A stretch of 64,000 bases of DNA from Phycisphaerales bacterium (GCA_020352515.1 CP070678.1:5215705-5279704); one strand, 5' to 3'. Positions 16,850 through 25,756 are shown, counted from the stretch's first letter. Numbers and translations are program-made. Notes: generated by a model not told the origin, from the letters alone.

Positions 16850-17752
16850 TCAATCGGCCCTCAAGTCACGGTAACTTATCAGTTTTATCGCCCTTTTCTC
16901 AATAACTCGTTTTACCTTCTTACTTGTAAATGCCTTCGTGACGGCGTCACGGTCGGCCGCAACGTCCCAATATCCGGTATGCCCCATGGCCCTCATTTCC
17001 GGGCAGTCAAGGCCTGGATGCTCGACAATCAGCCACCTGCCCGGCCGAAGCTGCTGCAGCACCCTTACAAGAGAGGCCTCCTTCTCTTCGGCCGTACGCC
17101 CCGTAAAGCCCCTAACGTACTTTACGTCCGGCGGCACGCCGAGGGGCAGCTTGTACTCTTTGGAAAGCCTCTGCACCAGGGCCCTCAGCTCCGGTGTGCA
17201 GGTCGGTGTGCCCATGTGGGCGGTCAGGTGCGATACCTTTGGAAGCTTTTCGAGCGCCAGCTCGATCTGGGCCCGCAGTTCCTTCTCAACCTCCTGCAAT
17301 TCGTACCCGGCCTGCATAAAGCCGGTGCCGGGCGGGAAATCGGGCCTCTGGCTTGTCATGGGGTAGAAATGCCCCTGCTTGTCAACCAGGCTTGGCGCTT
17401 CGGTCAGGGGCCCCCACTTGTAGAATTCCCATTCACTGGTCAAAGTCAGATGCACTCCGACATCGATCCCGGGGTTGTCGCGGAGCATCTTTGCGGCTTC
17501 GTTGAACCACGGGGCCGGAACCATGACCTCGAGGCTGCGGACAATTCCCCGGCGGGCCGTATCAATGCAGGCGACGTTTGCGGCGTGACAGGAGCCGATG
17601 TCGTCGCCTCTTACGACGAGCTGTATCAGGCCGCCGGCCTTATCGCTCTGGGCATCTGCGCCGGCAAGGAGTCCGAGCAACAAGCCTGCCGCGACTACCA
17701 CGGCCGGGAAAAAAGAGACGATCCTTCTATTGTTCAAAACAGATATCTCCAT
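16850..17752 (-). CDS. ChbG/YdjC-type carbohydrate deacetylase-like secreted protein
   Basis: From ATG 17752 the product has 300 residues with an N-terminal signal peptide (hydrophobic [18 protein letters not shown], then ADAQS). The mature part shows YdjC/ChbG-family features: [16 protein letters not shown] with the metal-binding Asp pair, [12 protein letters not shown], and HLTAHMGT. The family removes acetyl groups from sugars such as chito-oligosaccharides. Exported members are less usual than cytoplasmic ones. It sits between ilvN and ilvC, 17 bases before ilvC, although no link to branched-chain amino acids is known. The ribosome site is weak. Confidence 0.8.
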   Translation of the reverse strand: MEISVLNNRRIVSFFPAVVVAAGLLLGLLAGADAQSDKAGGLIQLVVRGDDIGSCHAANVACIDTARRGIVRSLEVMVPAPWFNEAAKMLRDNPGIDVGVHLTLTSEWEFYKWGPLTEAPSLVDKQGHFYPMTSQRPDFPPGTGFMQAGYELQEVEKELRAQIELALEKLPKVSHLTAHMGTPTCTPELRALVQRLSKEYKLPLGVPPDVKYVRGFTGRTAEEKEASLVRVLQQLRPGRWLIVEHPGLDCPEMRAMGHTGYWDVAADRDAVTKAFTSKKVKRVIEKRAIKLISYRDLRAD

Positions 17753-17920
17753 CGAGCCTGCGGGCAAACACCAGAGGCGGCCCGCCATCCTCCGGTCGGC
17801 CAAAAGTCCGGCGGCCGACCGGTCGGCGAATTTCGGGTCACTAAATTATAGTGGAAGCGGCCGGTCAGGCAAGAAATTTACCGGTTGTACGTGTACGAGC
17901 GCCCCTCCAACCGGTCGAGT

Positions 17921-18409
17921 CTACGGCTCCACCCGGGCCTGTCTCGGCATTGCGATGGTTCCGGTCCTTGCCAGGCTCTTGATTCCGTAAGGGCGGCAGA
18001 CATTGATGAACGCCTCAATCTTGGATTCGGGTCCGCTGATTTCGAGCATGAGAGTCTTCGGGCCGATATCGACCACCTTGCCCCTGAAGATTTCTATCAG
18101 TGAGAATATCTCGGCCCTTTTCTCGGGGGGGGCCGAGATCGAGATGAGCATCAGGTCACGGGCGACCACCGGCTGGCCGACGAAATCCTGCACCTTTACA
18201 ACGGGGACAATCCTGGCCAGTTGCTTTCTGACCTGCTCGACGACCCTGTCGTCACCGATGACTACAATGGTCATCCGGCTCAACTGCGGCTCTTCCGTTC
18301 TGCCGACAACGAGTGAATCTATGTTAAAGGCCCTGGCGGCAAACATACCCGCGACATGGGCGAGAACGCCGGGCTTGTTTTCAACCAATGCGCTGATTAT
18401 GTGTTTCAT
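17921..18409 (-). CDS. ilvN: Acetolactate synthase small (regulatory) subunit
   Basis: IlvN/IlvH binds the catalytic subunit, raises its activity, and gives feedback inhibition by valine. The 162-residue product begins KHIISALVENKPGVLAHVAGMFAARAFNIDSL, the N-terminal ACT domain signature. It continues with the SRMTIVV strand and a second ACT-like domain (about 80-160). A GTG at 18421 is an alternative start. It lies 70 bases downstream of ilvB on the same strand, the usual order. Confidence 0.94.
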   Translation of the reverse strand: MKHIISALVENKPGVLAHVAGMFAARAFNIDSLVVGRTEEPQLSRMTIVVIGDDRVVEQVRKQLARIVPVVKVQDFVGQPVVARDLMLISISAPPEKRAEIFSLIEIFRGKVVDIGPKTLMLEISGPESKIEAFINVCRPYGIKSLARTGTIAMPRQARVEP

Positions 18410-18479
18410 CTGTTCTCTCACTTTCAGTTCATGCTCTTCGTTCGGTCCGGCTGCTGAATCGATTGGCGCTCAGCCCCGG

Positions 18480-20210
18480 TTATCCCATGCTCTCCAGGAT
18501 GTCAAGCCCGTCCATCTCACTGATGCTCTTGCCGGCGGGCACCATCGGCCAGACATTCTCCTCCCTGTCGATGCGGAAGTCAACAACGCACGGCTTCTTT
18601 TCAGCGAGCATTTTCTCCACGCCCTTGGAGACATCCTCTTTTTTGTCGACCGTGAGCCCTACCGCACCGAGAGCCCGAGCAAGCACGGCGTAGTCCGGAT
18701 TCTTCAGATAGCTCTTGGAATAGCGTTTTCCGTAGAAGAGCTCCTGCCACTGGCGGACCATCCCCATGTAGCCGTTGTTCAATATGCAGACCTTTATGGG
18801 CAGCTTGTGCTCAACGGCGGTGGCCAGCTCAGTCATAGTCATGTTGAAGCTGTGGTCGCCGTCTATGTCGATTACCATCTCGTCGGGTCTGGCAATCTGT
18901 GCGCCAATCGCGGCGGGCAGCCCGAAACCCATCGTTCCGAGCCCGCCCGAGCTTATGAGCTGCCTCGGCCGGTTGAACTTGTAGAACTGGGCGGCCCACA
19001 TCTGGTTCTGGCCCACGCCGGTTGTTATTATCGCATCGCCCGCCGTCTGGCGCCATATCTCGCTTATTACGTACTGCGGCTTGATCCCGGGAGATTTCTG
19101 CTCGTAGCGGAACGGGAACTTCTCTTTCCACTCGGCGATCTTATCGAACCATTCTTTTCTCTGGCGGTACTCTGTCTGTTTGGCCAGCTCGGTTAGAATT
19201 ATTTTCGCATCGCCGACGACCGGTATATCCACCCCGACGTTCTTGGATATGCTGGCCGGGTCAATGTCGATGTGCACTATTCTTGCATTGGGGGCAAAAG
19301 TTGTGACCTTGCCGGTGACCCTGTCGTCGAATCGGGCGCCGACGGCGATCAGCAGATCGCACTCCTGGACGGCGTAATTGGCGTAGGCCGAGCCGTGCAT
19401 TCCCAGCATGTCGAGCGACTCGGCTCTTGTTTGGTCGTAACTGCCCAGCCCCAGCAGCGTCATGGTGACGGGCAGGTGGGCTGTTTCGGCCAGGGCCCTC
19501 AATTCCTCGCTCGCGTTGGCGGCAATAACACCGCCACCGACGTAAAGGACCGGCCGGTCGGACTTGTTTATCGCCCTGGCCGCCGTCGATATCTGCCTGG
19601 CGTGTCCCTTTGTGCGAATTCGGTAACCGGGCAGGCTCATCTTCACGGGGCCCTCGACTGTGTGCCCGGTTACGGCAACGTCGACCGGAACATCTATCAG
19701 AACCGGGCCAGGCCTTCCGGTGGAGGCAATATAGAATGCCTCACGGATCGTGCGGGCCAGGTCGCGGACGTCTTTTACGATGCAGTTGTATTTCGTGACC
19801 GGGCGTGTGATGCCTGTCGTATCGGCTTCCTGGAAGGCGTCATTTCCGATAAGCTCAGTTCGAACCTGTCCGGTCAGGGCGACCAGCGGGACCGAATCCA
19901 TCATCGCATTTGCAAGCCCGGTCACGAGGTTGCAGGCCCCGGGGCCGCTGGTTGCGACCACAACGCCGACTTTGCCGCTTGCGCGGGCGTAGGCGTCGGC
20001 CATGTGGCAGCCGCCCTGCTCGTGACGGGGGACTATGAAGTTGATGGGCGCATCATATAACCTGTCAAACAAGGGCAGCACGACGCCGCCGGTGTAGCCG
20101 AACATGGTATCGACCCCCTGGGCGATGAGCTCGTCAACGATGATTTGGGCGCCAGTTTTGACTGCGGATTGACCGGCCGAATCAGCCGGGGCGGCGGAGG
20201 GAGACTTCAT
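18480..20210 (-). CDS. ilvB: Acetolactate synthase large (catalytic) subunit
   Basis: IlvB is the ThDP- and FAD-containing enzyme that condenses pyruvate with pyruvate or 2-oxobutyrate, the first common step of valine, leucine and isoleucine synthesis. The 576-residue product has RHEQGG with the ThDP-activating Glu64, the central GARFDDRVTGK FAD/NADP-like domain motif, and the C-terminal ThDP motif DIDGDHSFNMT...ILNN. ATG start with GGAAAGGAAC upstream. It is first in the operon, behind a consensus promoter (20410-20439) and a structured leader of about 190 bases. Confidence 0.96.
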   Translation of the reverse strand: MKSPSAAPADSAGQSAVKTGAQIIVDELIAQGVDTMFGYTGGVVLPLFDRLYDAPINFIVPRHEQGGCHMADAYARASGKVGVVVATSGPGACNLVTGLANAMMDSVPLVALTGQVRTELIGNDAFQEADTTGITRPVTKYNCIVKDVRDLARTIREAFYIASTGRPGPVLIDVPVDVAVTGHTVEGPVKMSLPGYRIRTKGHARQISTAARAINKSDRPVLYVGGGVIAANASEELRALAETAHLPVTMTLLGLGSYDQTRAESLDMLGMHGSAYANYAVQECDLLIAVGARFDDRVTGKVTTFAPNARIVHIDIDPASISKNVGVDIPVVGDAKIILTELAKQTEYRQRKEWFDKIAEWKEKFPFRYEQKSPGIKPQYVISEIWRQTAGDAIITTGVGQNQMWAAQFYKFNRPRQLISSGGLGTMGFGLPAAIGAQIARPDEMVIDIDGDHSFNMTMTELATAVEHKLPIKVCILNNGYMGMVRQWQELFYGKRYSKSYLKNPDYAVLARALGAVGLTVDKKEDVSKGVEKMLAEKKPCVVDFRIDREENVWPMVPAGKSISEMDGLDILESMG

Positions 20211-20404
20211 CTGCCTGTTCCTTTCCTGATAAACAGAATAACGTCATTCCGGTCAATTATGGCCACGTTGGGCCGTCCGGGAGTTCAATCGCTCCGCTAA
20301 AGGAGGCGACCAAAGGTCCCGAATTTCTTGGCCCCGCCATAATCCCGTAACCACGGCCCAAGCCGTGTCTCAGGTTCGTACTTGGGTGTTTTCACCCAAG
20401 TACG
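20211..20404 (-). promoter_or_regulatory. Structured 5' leader of the ilv operon (candidate attenuator or regulatory RNA)
   Basis: The predicted ilvB transcript starts near 20403 and begins with a perfect 12-bp hairpin, CGTACTTGGGTG-AAAA-CACCCAAGTACG (20404-20377). Further hairpins follow: CACGGC/GCCGTG (20367-20352), GACC/GGTC (20318-20308) and CTCC/GGAG (20305-20292). The 9-mers CGGGATTAT (20406-20414) and ATAATCCCG (20339-20347) are also complementary. No T-box box (GGTGGNACC-like) and no leader peptide rich in Ile/Val/Leu codons was found. A 27-codon frame starting at 20340 is not convincing. Confidence 0.55.
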
Positions 20405-20409
20405 CCGGG

Positions 20410-20439
20410 ATTATACTGTGACAATCCCGTTTCTGTCAA
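20410..20439 (-). promoter_or_regulatory. Consensus sigma-70 promoter of the ilv operon
   Basis: On the minus strand TTGACA (20439-20434), an 18-base spacer and TATAAT (20415-20410) are perfect consensus hexamers. A 7-bp inverted repeat, CGGGATT (20406-20412) with AATCCCG (20423-20429), overlaps the -10 box and could be an operator. Confidence 0.85.
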
Positions 20440-20532
20440 CTGTCTTCGGCAATTTTCGTGGAGGCAACCAGCTTTTTTGGCCGAAAACGAGCAATCGCCC
20501 GAAAACCAGGCAGAAATCGCTGGCTCGAAACG

Positions 20533-20559
20533 CTGCGGCTGGTATAATAGCAGCCGCAG
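20533..20559 (+). promoter_or_regulatory. Extended -10 promoter centred in a perfect palindrome, upstream of the NifU-like gene
   Basis: CTGCGGCTG (20533-20541) and CAGCCGCAG (20551-20559) are a perfect 9-bp inverted repeat. The 9-base centre holds TATAAT (20543-20548), preceded by TG as an extended -10. A good -35 is not visible. A regulator bound here would block initiation of the NifU-like gene, whose ATG is 24 bases downstream. Confidence 0.65.
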
Positions 20560-20582
20560 TCTAATCTTTTGGAGATTTCGTA

Positions 20583-20852
20583 ATGTGTGATAAATGCGGT
20601 TGTGGCCAAGCCAGTGGTGAGAAGACCTTTGAAGAGAGGGTCAAAGAGGTTATTGAGCAGATTCGTCCGAGCCTGCAGGACCACGGCGGCGACGTCGAGC
20701 TGGCGGGCGTGGATGAGGATTATACCGTCAAGGTTCGGCTTCAGGGGGCTTGCCAGGGCTGTCCGGGAGCCCAGATGACGATGAGAATGGGCATCGAGCG
20801 GATTCTCAAGGAGAACGTGCCCGAAGTCAAAGAGGTCGTCGCAGTCGGCTGA
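20583..20852 (+). CDS. NifU-like C-terminal-domain Fe-S scaffold protein
   Basis: An 89-residue protein matching the stand-alone NifU C-terminal domain: EVIEQIRPSLQDHGGDVEL, then VRLQGACQGCPGAQMTMRMGIE with the CxxC pair C57/C60 that holds a transient [4Fe-4S] cluster for delivery to apoproteins. The N-terminus MCDKCGCG adds three cysteines not typical of the family. GGAG lies 9 bases before the ATG. It is a single-gene unit on the plus strand with its own promoter, and no other isc/suf genes are nearby. Confidence 0.92.
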   Translation: MCDKCGCGQASGEKTFEERVKEVIEQIRPSLQDHGGDVELAGVDEDYTVKVRLQGACQGCPGAQMTMRMGIERILKENVPEVKEVVAVG

Positions 20853-20872
20853 GATCGCCGAGAATCGTTCGT

Positions 20873-22762
20873 TTAGCCCCCGTCAGCTTTCTGCGCCGGG
20901 GCGCTGCCCGGGCTGCGAAGGCGGAAGATATTAACGTATCCTCTGCGCGAGCCAACCTGCTGAACAAACTTGTAGGGGCCCACGTCCCGCGGTGTGCCAA
21001 GACGCTTTAGGTTCTCGTTCAAGTTGAGCTGCCGGTAACCCGTGTGCTGGTCGCGAAGCCCTTCCCTTGTGGCCCATACCACGTAAGTCATGCCCTGCTC
21101 GTAACAGGCTTTGTCGAATTCATCGGGATTTTCGGCCTTGGGCAGGAAAACTATGTATTCGGCATATTTCGGGGCGAACATCCTGACCACGTGGGCCATG
21201 TACAGGCCCATCTTCTGGCCGGGTTTGGCGTTGGCAACGTACCAATCCGCCAAAAGCTTGAACTCGGCCTCACGCTGCCCGTCTCCGAGAAGCGGAGCCA
21301 CGGCAAACTGGTTCGAGACAATCATGAGGCACGTTACGGCCAGAAGGGCCGCGTGCAGCGTGAGGTCTGCCGCTCGAGAGACGAGCAGGCGAGCGATGAA
21401 AATCAGCGAGAGCACGGCCACGGCCACCCACGGCAGGGCGGCCGAGTTGGGACTAAATCCCGCGACCTTCACGATGTACCGGGCCAGTGAGCCAAACCAG
21501 ACCGCCGCTGTTACAACCACAATCACGTGAAGCACAACCACTATTGCCCTCGGCACGCGTCCGTTTCCATCTATCAATCGCCAGAGGCTCTGCAACCCGA
21601 ACAGGCATATCAGAAGCGCTATCCAGAAGATGGTTGCGTGGAATCTTTGCAGGGGGTACGGGTACATCGCGTGAAGGAGAAAGTACGGCACGAAGAAGAT
21701 CAGCAGTACGAGAATCTTCCACTGCCGTTTTGCGAGCCCCCAGACGGCGCCGAACGCAAAGCCCGCGAGTGCGACGGCCCGGCATACTCCGAAGATGAAT
21801 CTGATAGATTCCGTTTCGGCCATGCTCAGGGGCTGCAATCTCGTGTCCGTGACCATCTGCCTGGCGGCCGCTACGGGCATGAACAAGTGTTGAAAACCCA
21901 CCGTCCAGATGAGCCTCATGTGCAGAAGGATGCCCCTGCGGCCCGCAACGGGCTCAGCGAATCCTTTGGCGTATTCCTTGGTGAACAGCACGCGGAGGTA
22001 ATGGGTCGAATCGGACCGCAGGGTCAGCAATGTTCCGAGCATCCAGACGGCCAGCGGAATGGAGGCCAACACCGAGCGCAGCAGGGCTTTCAGCCGCTGC
22101 TGTCTGTTCTTCGAGTGTATCAGATCGACCACGAAGGCCGCGAGGATAAGTGCCGCACCCTCGTATCGCACCATCGCCGCCAGCGAACCGGCCACATAGC
22201 ACCAGGGCGAACGCCTGAAGATCAGATAAAGCGTCAGCAGGACGAAGAATAGCAGGGTCGTCTCCATTATGGGCTCGGTGAGCATGTAGAGCACCCAGTA
22301 GTTCAGTATCGCCACCACGGCAAACCATACTGCGGCCCTGCCCACGATTTCCCTCGCCACGAGCCAGAAGAGCAGCAGGTTAAGCGGGTGCAGTATGCCG
22401 TTGAGCAGCCAGCCGGCCGTCAGGTCCGGATGCTGCCCGCCGACCACGTACGAAAGCGACGCCTGCAGCAGACCGACTACAGGCGCCTGTTTGAAACGCG
22501 CAGGAAGCTTGAAAGACAACAAATCGTGGCCGACCTTCACAATGTCGGGAAAGTCGGATATGGGCACCACCTTGTGGCCGAAGTAGATGACCGACTGATA
22601 GATGCCGAAGCCGAGAAATACGGCAATCAAAAAGCACTTGAAGTATCTTTCCCGTCTGACAGCCGCCTCAGGCTCAATTTGACTTGCAACACGAACGGGT
22701 TTGTTCTTCCGTACCCGTGCTACGGAACTCGCCTTGAACCTCTTTGCCTTGTGTCTGCCCAT
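20873..22762 (-). CDS. GT-C superfamily membrane glycosyltransferase (PMT/ArnT-like)
   Basis: A 629-residue polytopic protein. After a basic N-terminus (about 1-40) there are some ten to twelve hydrophobic helices, then a C-terminal soluble part (about 500-629). An acidic ISDFPD motif sits in the first extracytoplasmic loop, where GT-C enzymes carry catalytic Asp residues, and EPIMETTLLFFVLLTLYL resembles PMT/ArnT family helices. Such enzymes move a sugar from a polyprenyl-phosphate donor onto lipid, glycan or protein outside the inner membrane. It is the last gene of the glycan set that begins at mtnA. Confidence 0.72.
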   Translation of the reverse strand: MGRHKAKRFKASSVARVRKNKPVRVASQIEPEAAVRRERYFKCFLIAVFLGFGIYQSVIYFGHKVVPISDFPDIVKVGHDLLSFKLPARFKQAPVVGLLQASLSYVVGGQHPDLTAGWLLNGILHPLNLLLFWLVAREIVGRAAVWFAVVAILNYWVLYMLTEPIMETTLLFFVLLTLYLIFRRSPWCYVAGSLAAMVRYEGAALILAAFVVDLIHSKNRQQRLKALLRSVLASIPLAVWMLGTLLTLRSDSTHYLRVLFTKEYAKGFAEPVAGRRGILLHMRLIWTVGFQHLFMPVAAARQMVTDTRLQPLSMAETESIRFIFGVCRAVALAGFAFGAVWGLAKRQWKILVLLIFFVPYFLLHAMYPYPLQRFHATIFWIALLICLFGLQSLWRLIDGNGRVPRAIVVVLHVIVVVTAAVWFGSLARYIVKVAGFSPNSAALPWVAVAVLSLIFIARLLVSRAADLTLHAALLAVTCLMIVSNQFAVAPLLGDGQREAEFKLLADWYVANAKPGQKMGLYMAHVVRMFAPKYAEYIVFLPKAENPDEFDKACYEQGMTYVVWATREGLRDQHTGYRQLNLNENLKRLGTPRDVGPYKFVQQVGSRRGYVNIFRLRSPGSAPAQKADGG

Positions 22763-22827
22763 GCTGATTTCTCAAAATCCGTTGATCGACTGCAGTGGCC
22801 GCCTCCGGCAATGTACAGTACAATCAA

Positions 22828-23607
22828 TTACCGGTCAAGTTTCTGCAATTCAATCGTCTGGAACATACCCAGCAGGTTATCGAACGGGGACAGCAAGTAT
22901 TCCACGATCTTAAAAAGCGGATAGCTGCACGACGGCACGAGTTGGCGGAGGGTAAGGCCGCCGCTGAGCAGGTACCGCAACGGCGTATGATTGCGCATGG
23001 CCGCAACTTTAAGGCACGGGAATTCCCGCTCGAATATCTTGCGGTCGCGCGAGAATATTATCCACGGAAGCGCGCCGTTGCCGTGCGATACCGGCCCCGT
23101 TTTGCCAAGCTCCCACCCGGCCTCCGTATCAAACAGCTCGTGATGAAGGTTCTTGTAGATGAATCTCGACCAGAGCGTATTTGCCGGCTCGATCATGACG
23201 ATTTTGCCGCCGGTCTTGAGGCAACGAAGGGCCTCGCTGAAAAAGGCTCTCGGCCGGCCGATATGATGTAGCACGTCGATCATGAAGAAAGCGTGCACAC
23301 TTGCATTGTCAAAAGGCATCGCGGCTGCGGAGAAGATCCTGTCCACATTCGGCAGCTCGAGTATATCCGAAGTAAAGACGCCGGGAATAACATCCTTGAT
23401 GAAGCCCCCGCCGCTGCCAAGCTCCACAATCATCTTCTCGGCCGGCTCGCCAATCGCCTTCACAAACTGCCTGTAGAAATCAATGTATACTCTCTTGAGA
23501 AACGGCTTCTTCTGTATGATCCGCGCATGTAGCAAAGTGGTCGCCGGATCGTCGAGATTCGATATCTTTTTCGTCTCCGGCAGTCGCAGCCAGTCTATTA
23601 TCTTCAT
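22828..23607 (-). CDS. Class I SAM-dependent methyltransferase
   Basis: A 259-residue protein with SAM motif I VELGSGGGF at 61-69, then LPNVDRIFSAAAMPFDNASVHAFFMIDVLHHI, which is motifs II and III of the methyltransferase 11/12 group. The C-terminal half is longer than in minimal enzymes and may bind the acceptor. The context (GT2, GT-C, a second methyltransferase) suggests methylation of a surface-glycan sugar or its lipid-linked precursor, but the acceptor cannot be read from sequence. It is separated by 12 bases from the upstream methyltransferase gene and so is translationally close. Confidence 0.8.
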   Translation of the reverse strand: MKIIDWLRLPETKKISNLDDPATTLLHARIIQKKPFLKRVYIDFYRQFVKAIGEPAEKMIVELGSGGGFIKDVIPGVFTSDILELPNVDRIFSAAAMPFDNASVHAFFMIDVLHHIGRPRAFFSEALRCLKTGGKIVMIEPANTLWSRFIYKNLHHELFDTEAGWELGKTGPVSHGNGALPWIIFSRDRKIFEREFPCLKVAAMRNHTPLRYLLSGGLTLRQLVPSCSYPLFKIVEYLLSPFDNLLGMFQTIELQKLDR

Positions 23608-23619
23608 AACTGCCCAGGG

Positions 23620-24294
23620 CTAATCTTGCCGCAGTTGCGGCTTGACAAAATGTCGGACCTCATAGACAGGGCCGAAAAACGAAGGAATGCTCTGCATCCT
23701 GACGACGCGGACCTTGCGAAGAACACTCTCGGCCGCCTGCGAGACGTCCTTCTCGGTGGAGAAATGATGCTTGCGAATGTCACAGCCCAGCAGGCGGAAC
23801 ATGAACACCATAAGGCCGCGTTCGATGGGGACGCCATACACGACCTGGCCGCCCGGTTTGAGGACCCTGCGAATCTCACGGAAGGCGGGCGTTTGCTCCG
23901 AGGGCTTGAGATGTTCGAGGATGCTGATCAGCAAGACGGTGTCGAAATAATCGTCATCGTAGGGCATCGAAAGAACATTGCCGGTTTGCAGATGCGTATC
24001 GATTCCCCTGGCCGCGAAGACCGCCGCGACCTCCTCGACCGGGGCCGTCAGGTCCAACCCGTGAATCTCGCCGTAGCTTTCGCTCAGATTAAGAAAGGTA
24101 ACGCCCGAGCCGAAGCCAACCTCGAGGATGCGCCGCCCCCCCGTACACTCGCGCAGGCACAGCTCGATACGCCGACGATACAATCTGCCTATAAGAGGCC
24201 AAAAGTAGAACCTCAGCGGGTCGTCGCGGTTGACGCCGGCGTATTCGCGAAACGGCAAAAGCTTTAGTTTGGGCAAATTGGCGGCAGTAGACAT
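23620..24294 (-). CDS. Class I SAM-dependent methyltransferase
   Basis: A 224-residue enzyme with motif I LEVGFGSGVTFL (57-68), LDLTAPVEEV (acidic end of strand 2), and MPYDDDYFDTVLLISILEHLKP (motifs II-III), then RVLKPGGQVVYGVP. This is the methyltransferase type-11 layout. It is placed between the methyltransferase-GT2 fusion (9 bases) and another methyltransferase (12 bases), so all three are likely translated together and act on the same glycan or lipid product. The acceptor is unknown. Confidence 0.82.
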   Translation of the reverse strand: MSTAANLPKLKLLPFREYAGVNRDDPLRFYFWPLIGRLYRRRIELCLRECTGGRRILEVGFGSGVTFLNLSESYGEIHGLDLTAPVEEVAAVFAARGIDTHLQTGNVLSMPYDDDYFDTVLLISILEHLKPSEQTPAFREIRRVLKPGGQVVYGVPIERGLMVFMFRLLGCDIRKHHFSTEKDVSQAAESVLRKVRVVRMQSIPSFFGPVYEVRHFVKPQLRQD

Positions 24295-24303
24295 CTCAAC
24301 AGG

Positions 24304-25752
24304 TCAGCGTATTCTTCCAAGCCACTTGATTTTTTTGAATGCTATCCAGCTCATTCTCAGCAGCAGCCAGCCGTGTTTGAACCGGCTGATATTGGTCGAG
24401 CCGTACGTGCGAGCCCGATAGGTCACCGGAACCTCCACAACCTTCAGGTTCTGCTTGACGGCTCCGAAAATCAGGTCGAAATCTCCGAACGGATCGAACT
24501 GGCCGAAATATGAGCGGTTGGCCTCTATCAGCTCGTAGTCTCTCCTGCGAATCATCTTCGTCCCGCACAGCGTGTCCCTGAATCTCTGGCCCAGCAGCCA
24601 GCTAAACAACGCGCCGAAGAACTTGTTGCCGAGCAGGTTCAAAATGCGCATGGCCTGCTTCTCCATGGGATAAACAAGCCGGGAGCCGTTGATGAACTCG
24701 CCCTTTCCGTCGCGAAGGGCCCTGAAAAACTTGGGCAGGTCCTCGGGCGGGGCCGTCAGGTCCGCATCCTGTATGACAAGAACATCGCCGGTCGCGGCCG
24801 CGAACCCTTTTCTGACCGCGTCGCCCTTGCCCTGGCCGTCGCCCTGATGCAAGAGCCGGATATTGCGATCCGCGTTCTTCTCGATCTGGGCCTCGATCTC
24901 GGCCGCCGTCCCGTCCGTGCTGTTGCCGTCGACGAATATAATCTCGGTGCTGCGGCCCATCTCAGGGATTCTATTTATCGCGTCCTCGATGTTGCCACGC
25001 TCGTTTTTGCACGGCACTATGACCGAAACCGACAAATCCTCATCGCGAGCCGGTGTCGGATGCGGACGGGCTATCACCAGATTCACCAGGTTGAAGAACC
25101 GAAACCCCGGCAGCAGCGAAAGGAAGTAGTTGAAAAAGGCGGTCAGCGGCGGAATACGCTTTGGCAGCATGACGTAAGAGGTGCTGCGTATGACGTCGAA
25201 GTCGCTGAGCTTGAGCAGATTCTCGATGTCCTGCGTGGGCAGCCAGTTTTGATACGGGTAGGGCCGCCGTATCCTGATCAGCGAGCCAAAGCCGAGGATG
25301 GCTTCCCAGAGGTGATTGTAGTAGGTTATTACGATCCGCGTGCTCTCGTGAGTGAGCGGGCGGATGCGCTCCAGAACCTGCTGGATGTCACGCCATCTGC
25401 CCAGCGAGTTGCAGATCAGAACGTAGTCGAATTTTTCGTCCAGGTCCAGCTCGTGCGGGTCTGCCGCAACGAACTTCAGGTGGGCGAAGCGTTTTTTCGC
25501 CAGCTCGATATACTCCGGGTTGTCGTCCACGCCGACGCCGTAGGAGGGCTTGACCGCGGCCAGAATGTCGCCGCATTCGCAGCCGACGTGGAGCACGCGG
25601 CTGTCGGGGCGGACGGTGAACCTGTATATTTGGTCGAGCCAGCGGTAGTAGTAGGAGTTGCGCTTTCGCCAGCGCGGCATCAGTTTCCGGGCGGATCGGC
25701 CTCGCGGCGGGTTGTCCGGCGGTTTCGAAGCTTTGTTGTCCGGCTCGGCCAT
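24304..25752 (-). CDS. Fusion of a class I methyltransferase and a GT2 (DPM1-like) glycosyltransferase
   Basis: The 482-residue product joins two enzymes. Residues about 25-235 are a methyltransferase-like domain with a degenerate motif I (LHVGCECGDIL, 54-64) and CNSLGRWRDIQQVLERIRP. Residues 241-482 are a GT-A family 2 domain: SVSVIVPCKNERGNIE, VDGNSTDGT, IQDADLTAPPEDL (DAD at 329-331), and CGTKMIRR. The latter resembles polyprenyl-phosphate mannose/glucose synthases, although a C-terminal membrane anchor is not obvious. It could make the polyprenyl-phosphate sugar used by the GT-C enzyme of the same operon. The gene starts 4 bases after mtnA. Confidence 0.85.
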   Translation of the reverse strand: MAEPDNKASKPPDNPPRGRSARKLMPRWRKRNSYYYRWLDQIYRFTVRPDSRVLHVGCECGDILAAVKPSYGVGVDDNPEYIELAKKRFAHLKFVAADPHELDLDEKFDYVLICNSLGRWRDIQQVLERIRPLTHESTRIVITYYNHLWEAILGFGSLIRIRRPYPYQNWLPTQDIENLLKLSDFDVIRSTSYVMLPKRIPPLTAFFNYFLSLLPGFRFFNLVNLVIARPHPTPARDEDLSVSVIVPCKNERGNIEDAINRIPEMGRSTEIIFVDGNSTDGTAAEIEAQIEKNADRNIRLLHQGDGQGKGDAVRKGFAAATGDVLVIQDADLTAPPEDLPKFFRALRDGKGEFINGSRLVYPMEKQAMRILNLLGNKFFGALFSWLLGQRFRDTLCGTKMIRRRDYELIEANRSYFGQFDPFGDFDLIFGAVKQNLKVVEVPVTYRARTYGSTNISRFKHGWLLLRMSWIAFKKIKWLGRIR

Positions 25753-25756
25753 AAGT

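Noticed and set aside
20211-20404. T-box riboswitch or tRNA-like element before ilvB
   Set aside because: The GAACTCCC/TTCAATC segment resembles a T-loop, but stems do not pair as a tRNA and no T-box GGTGGNACC motif is present.
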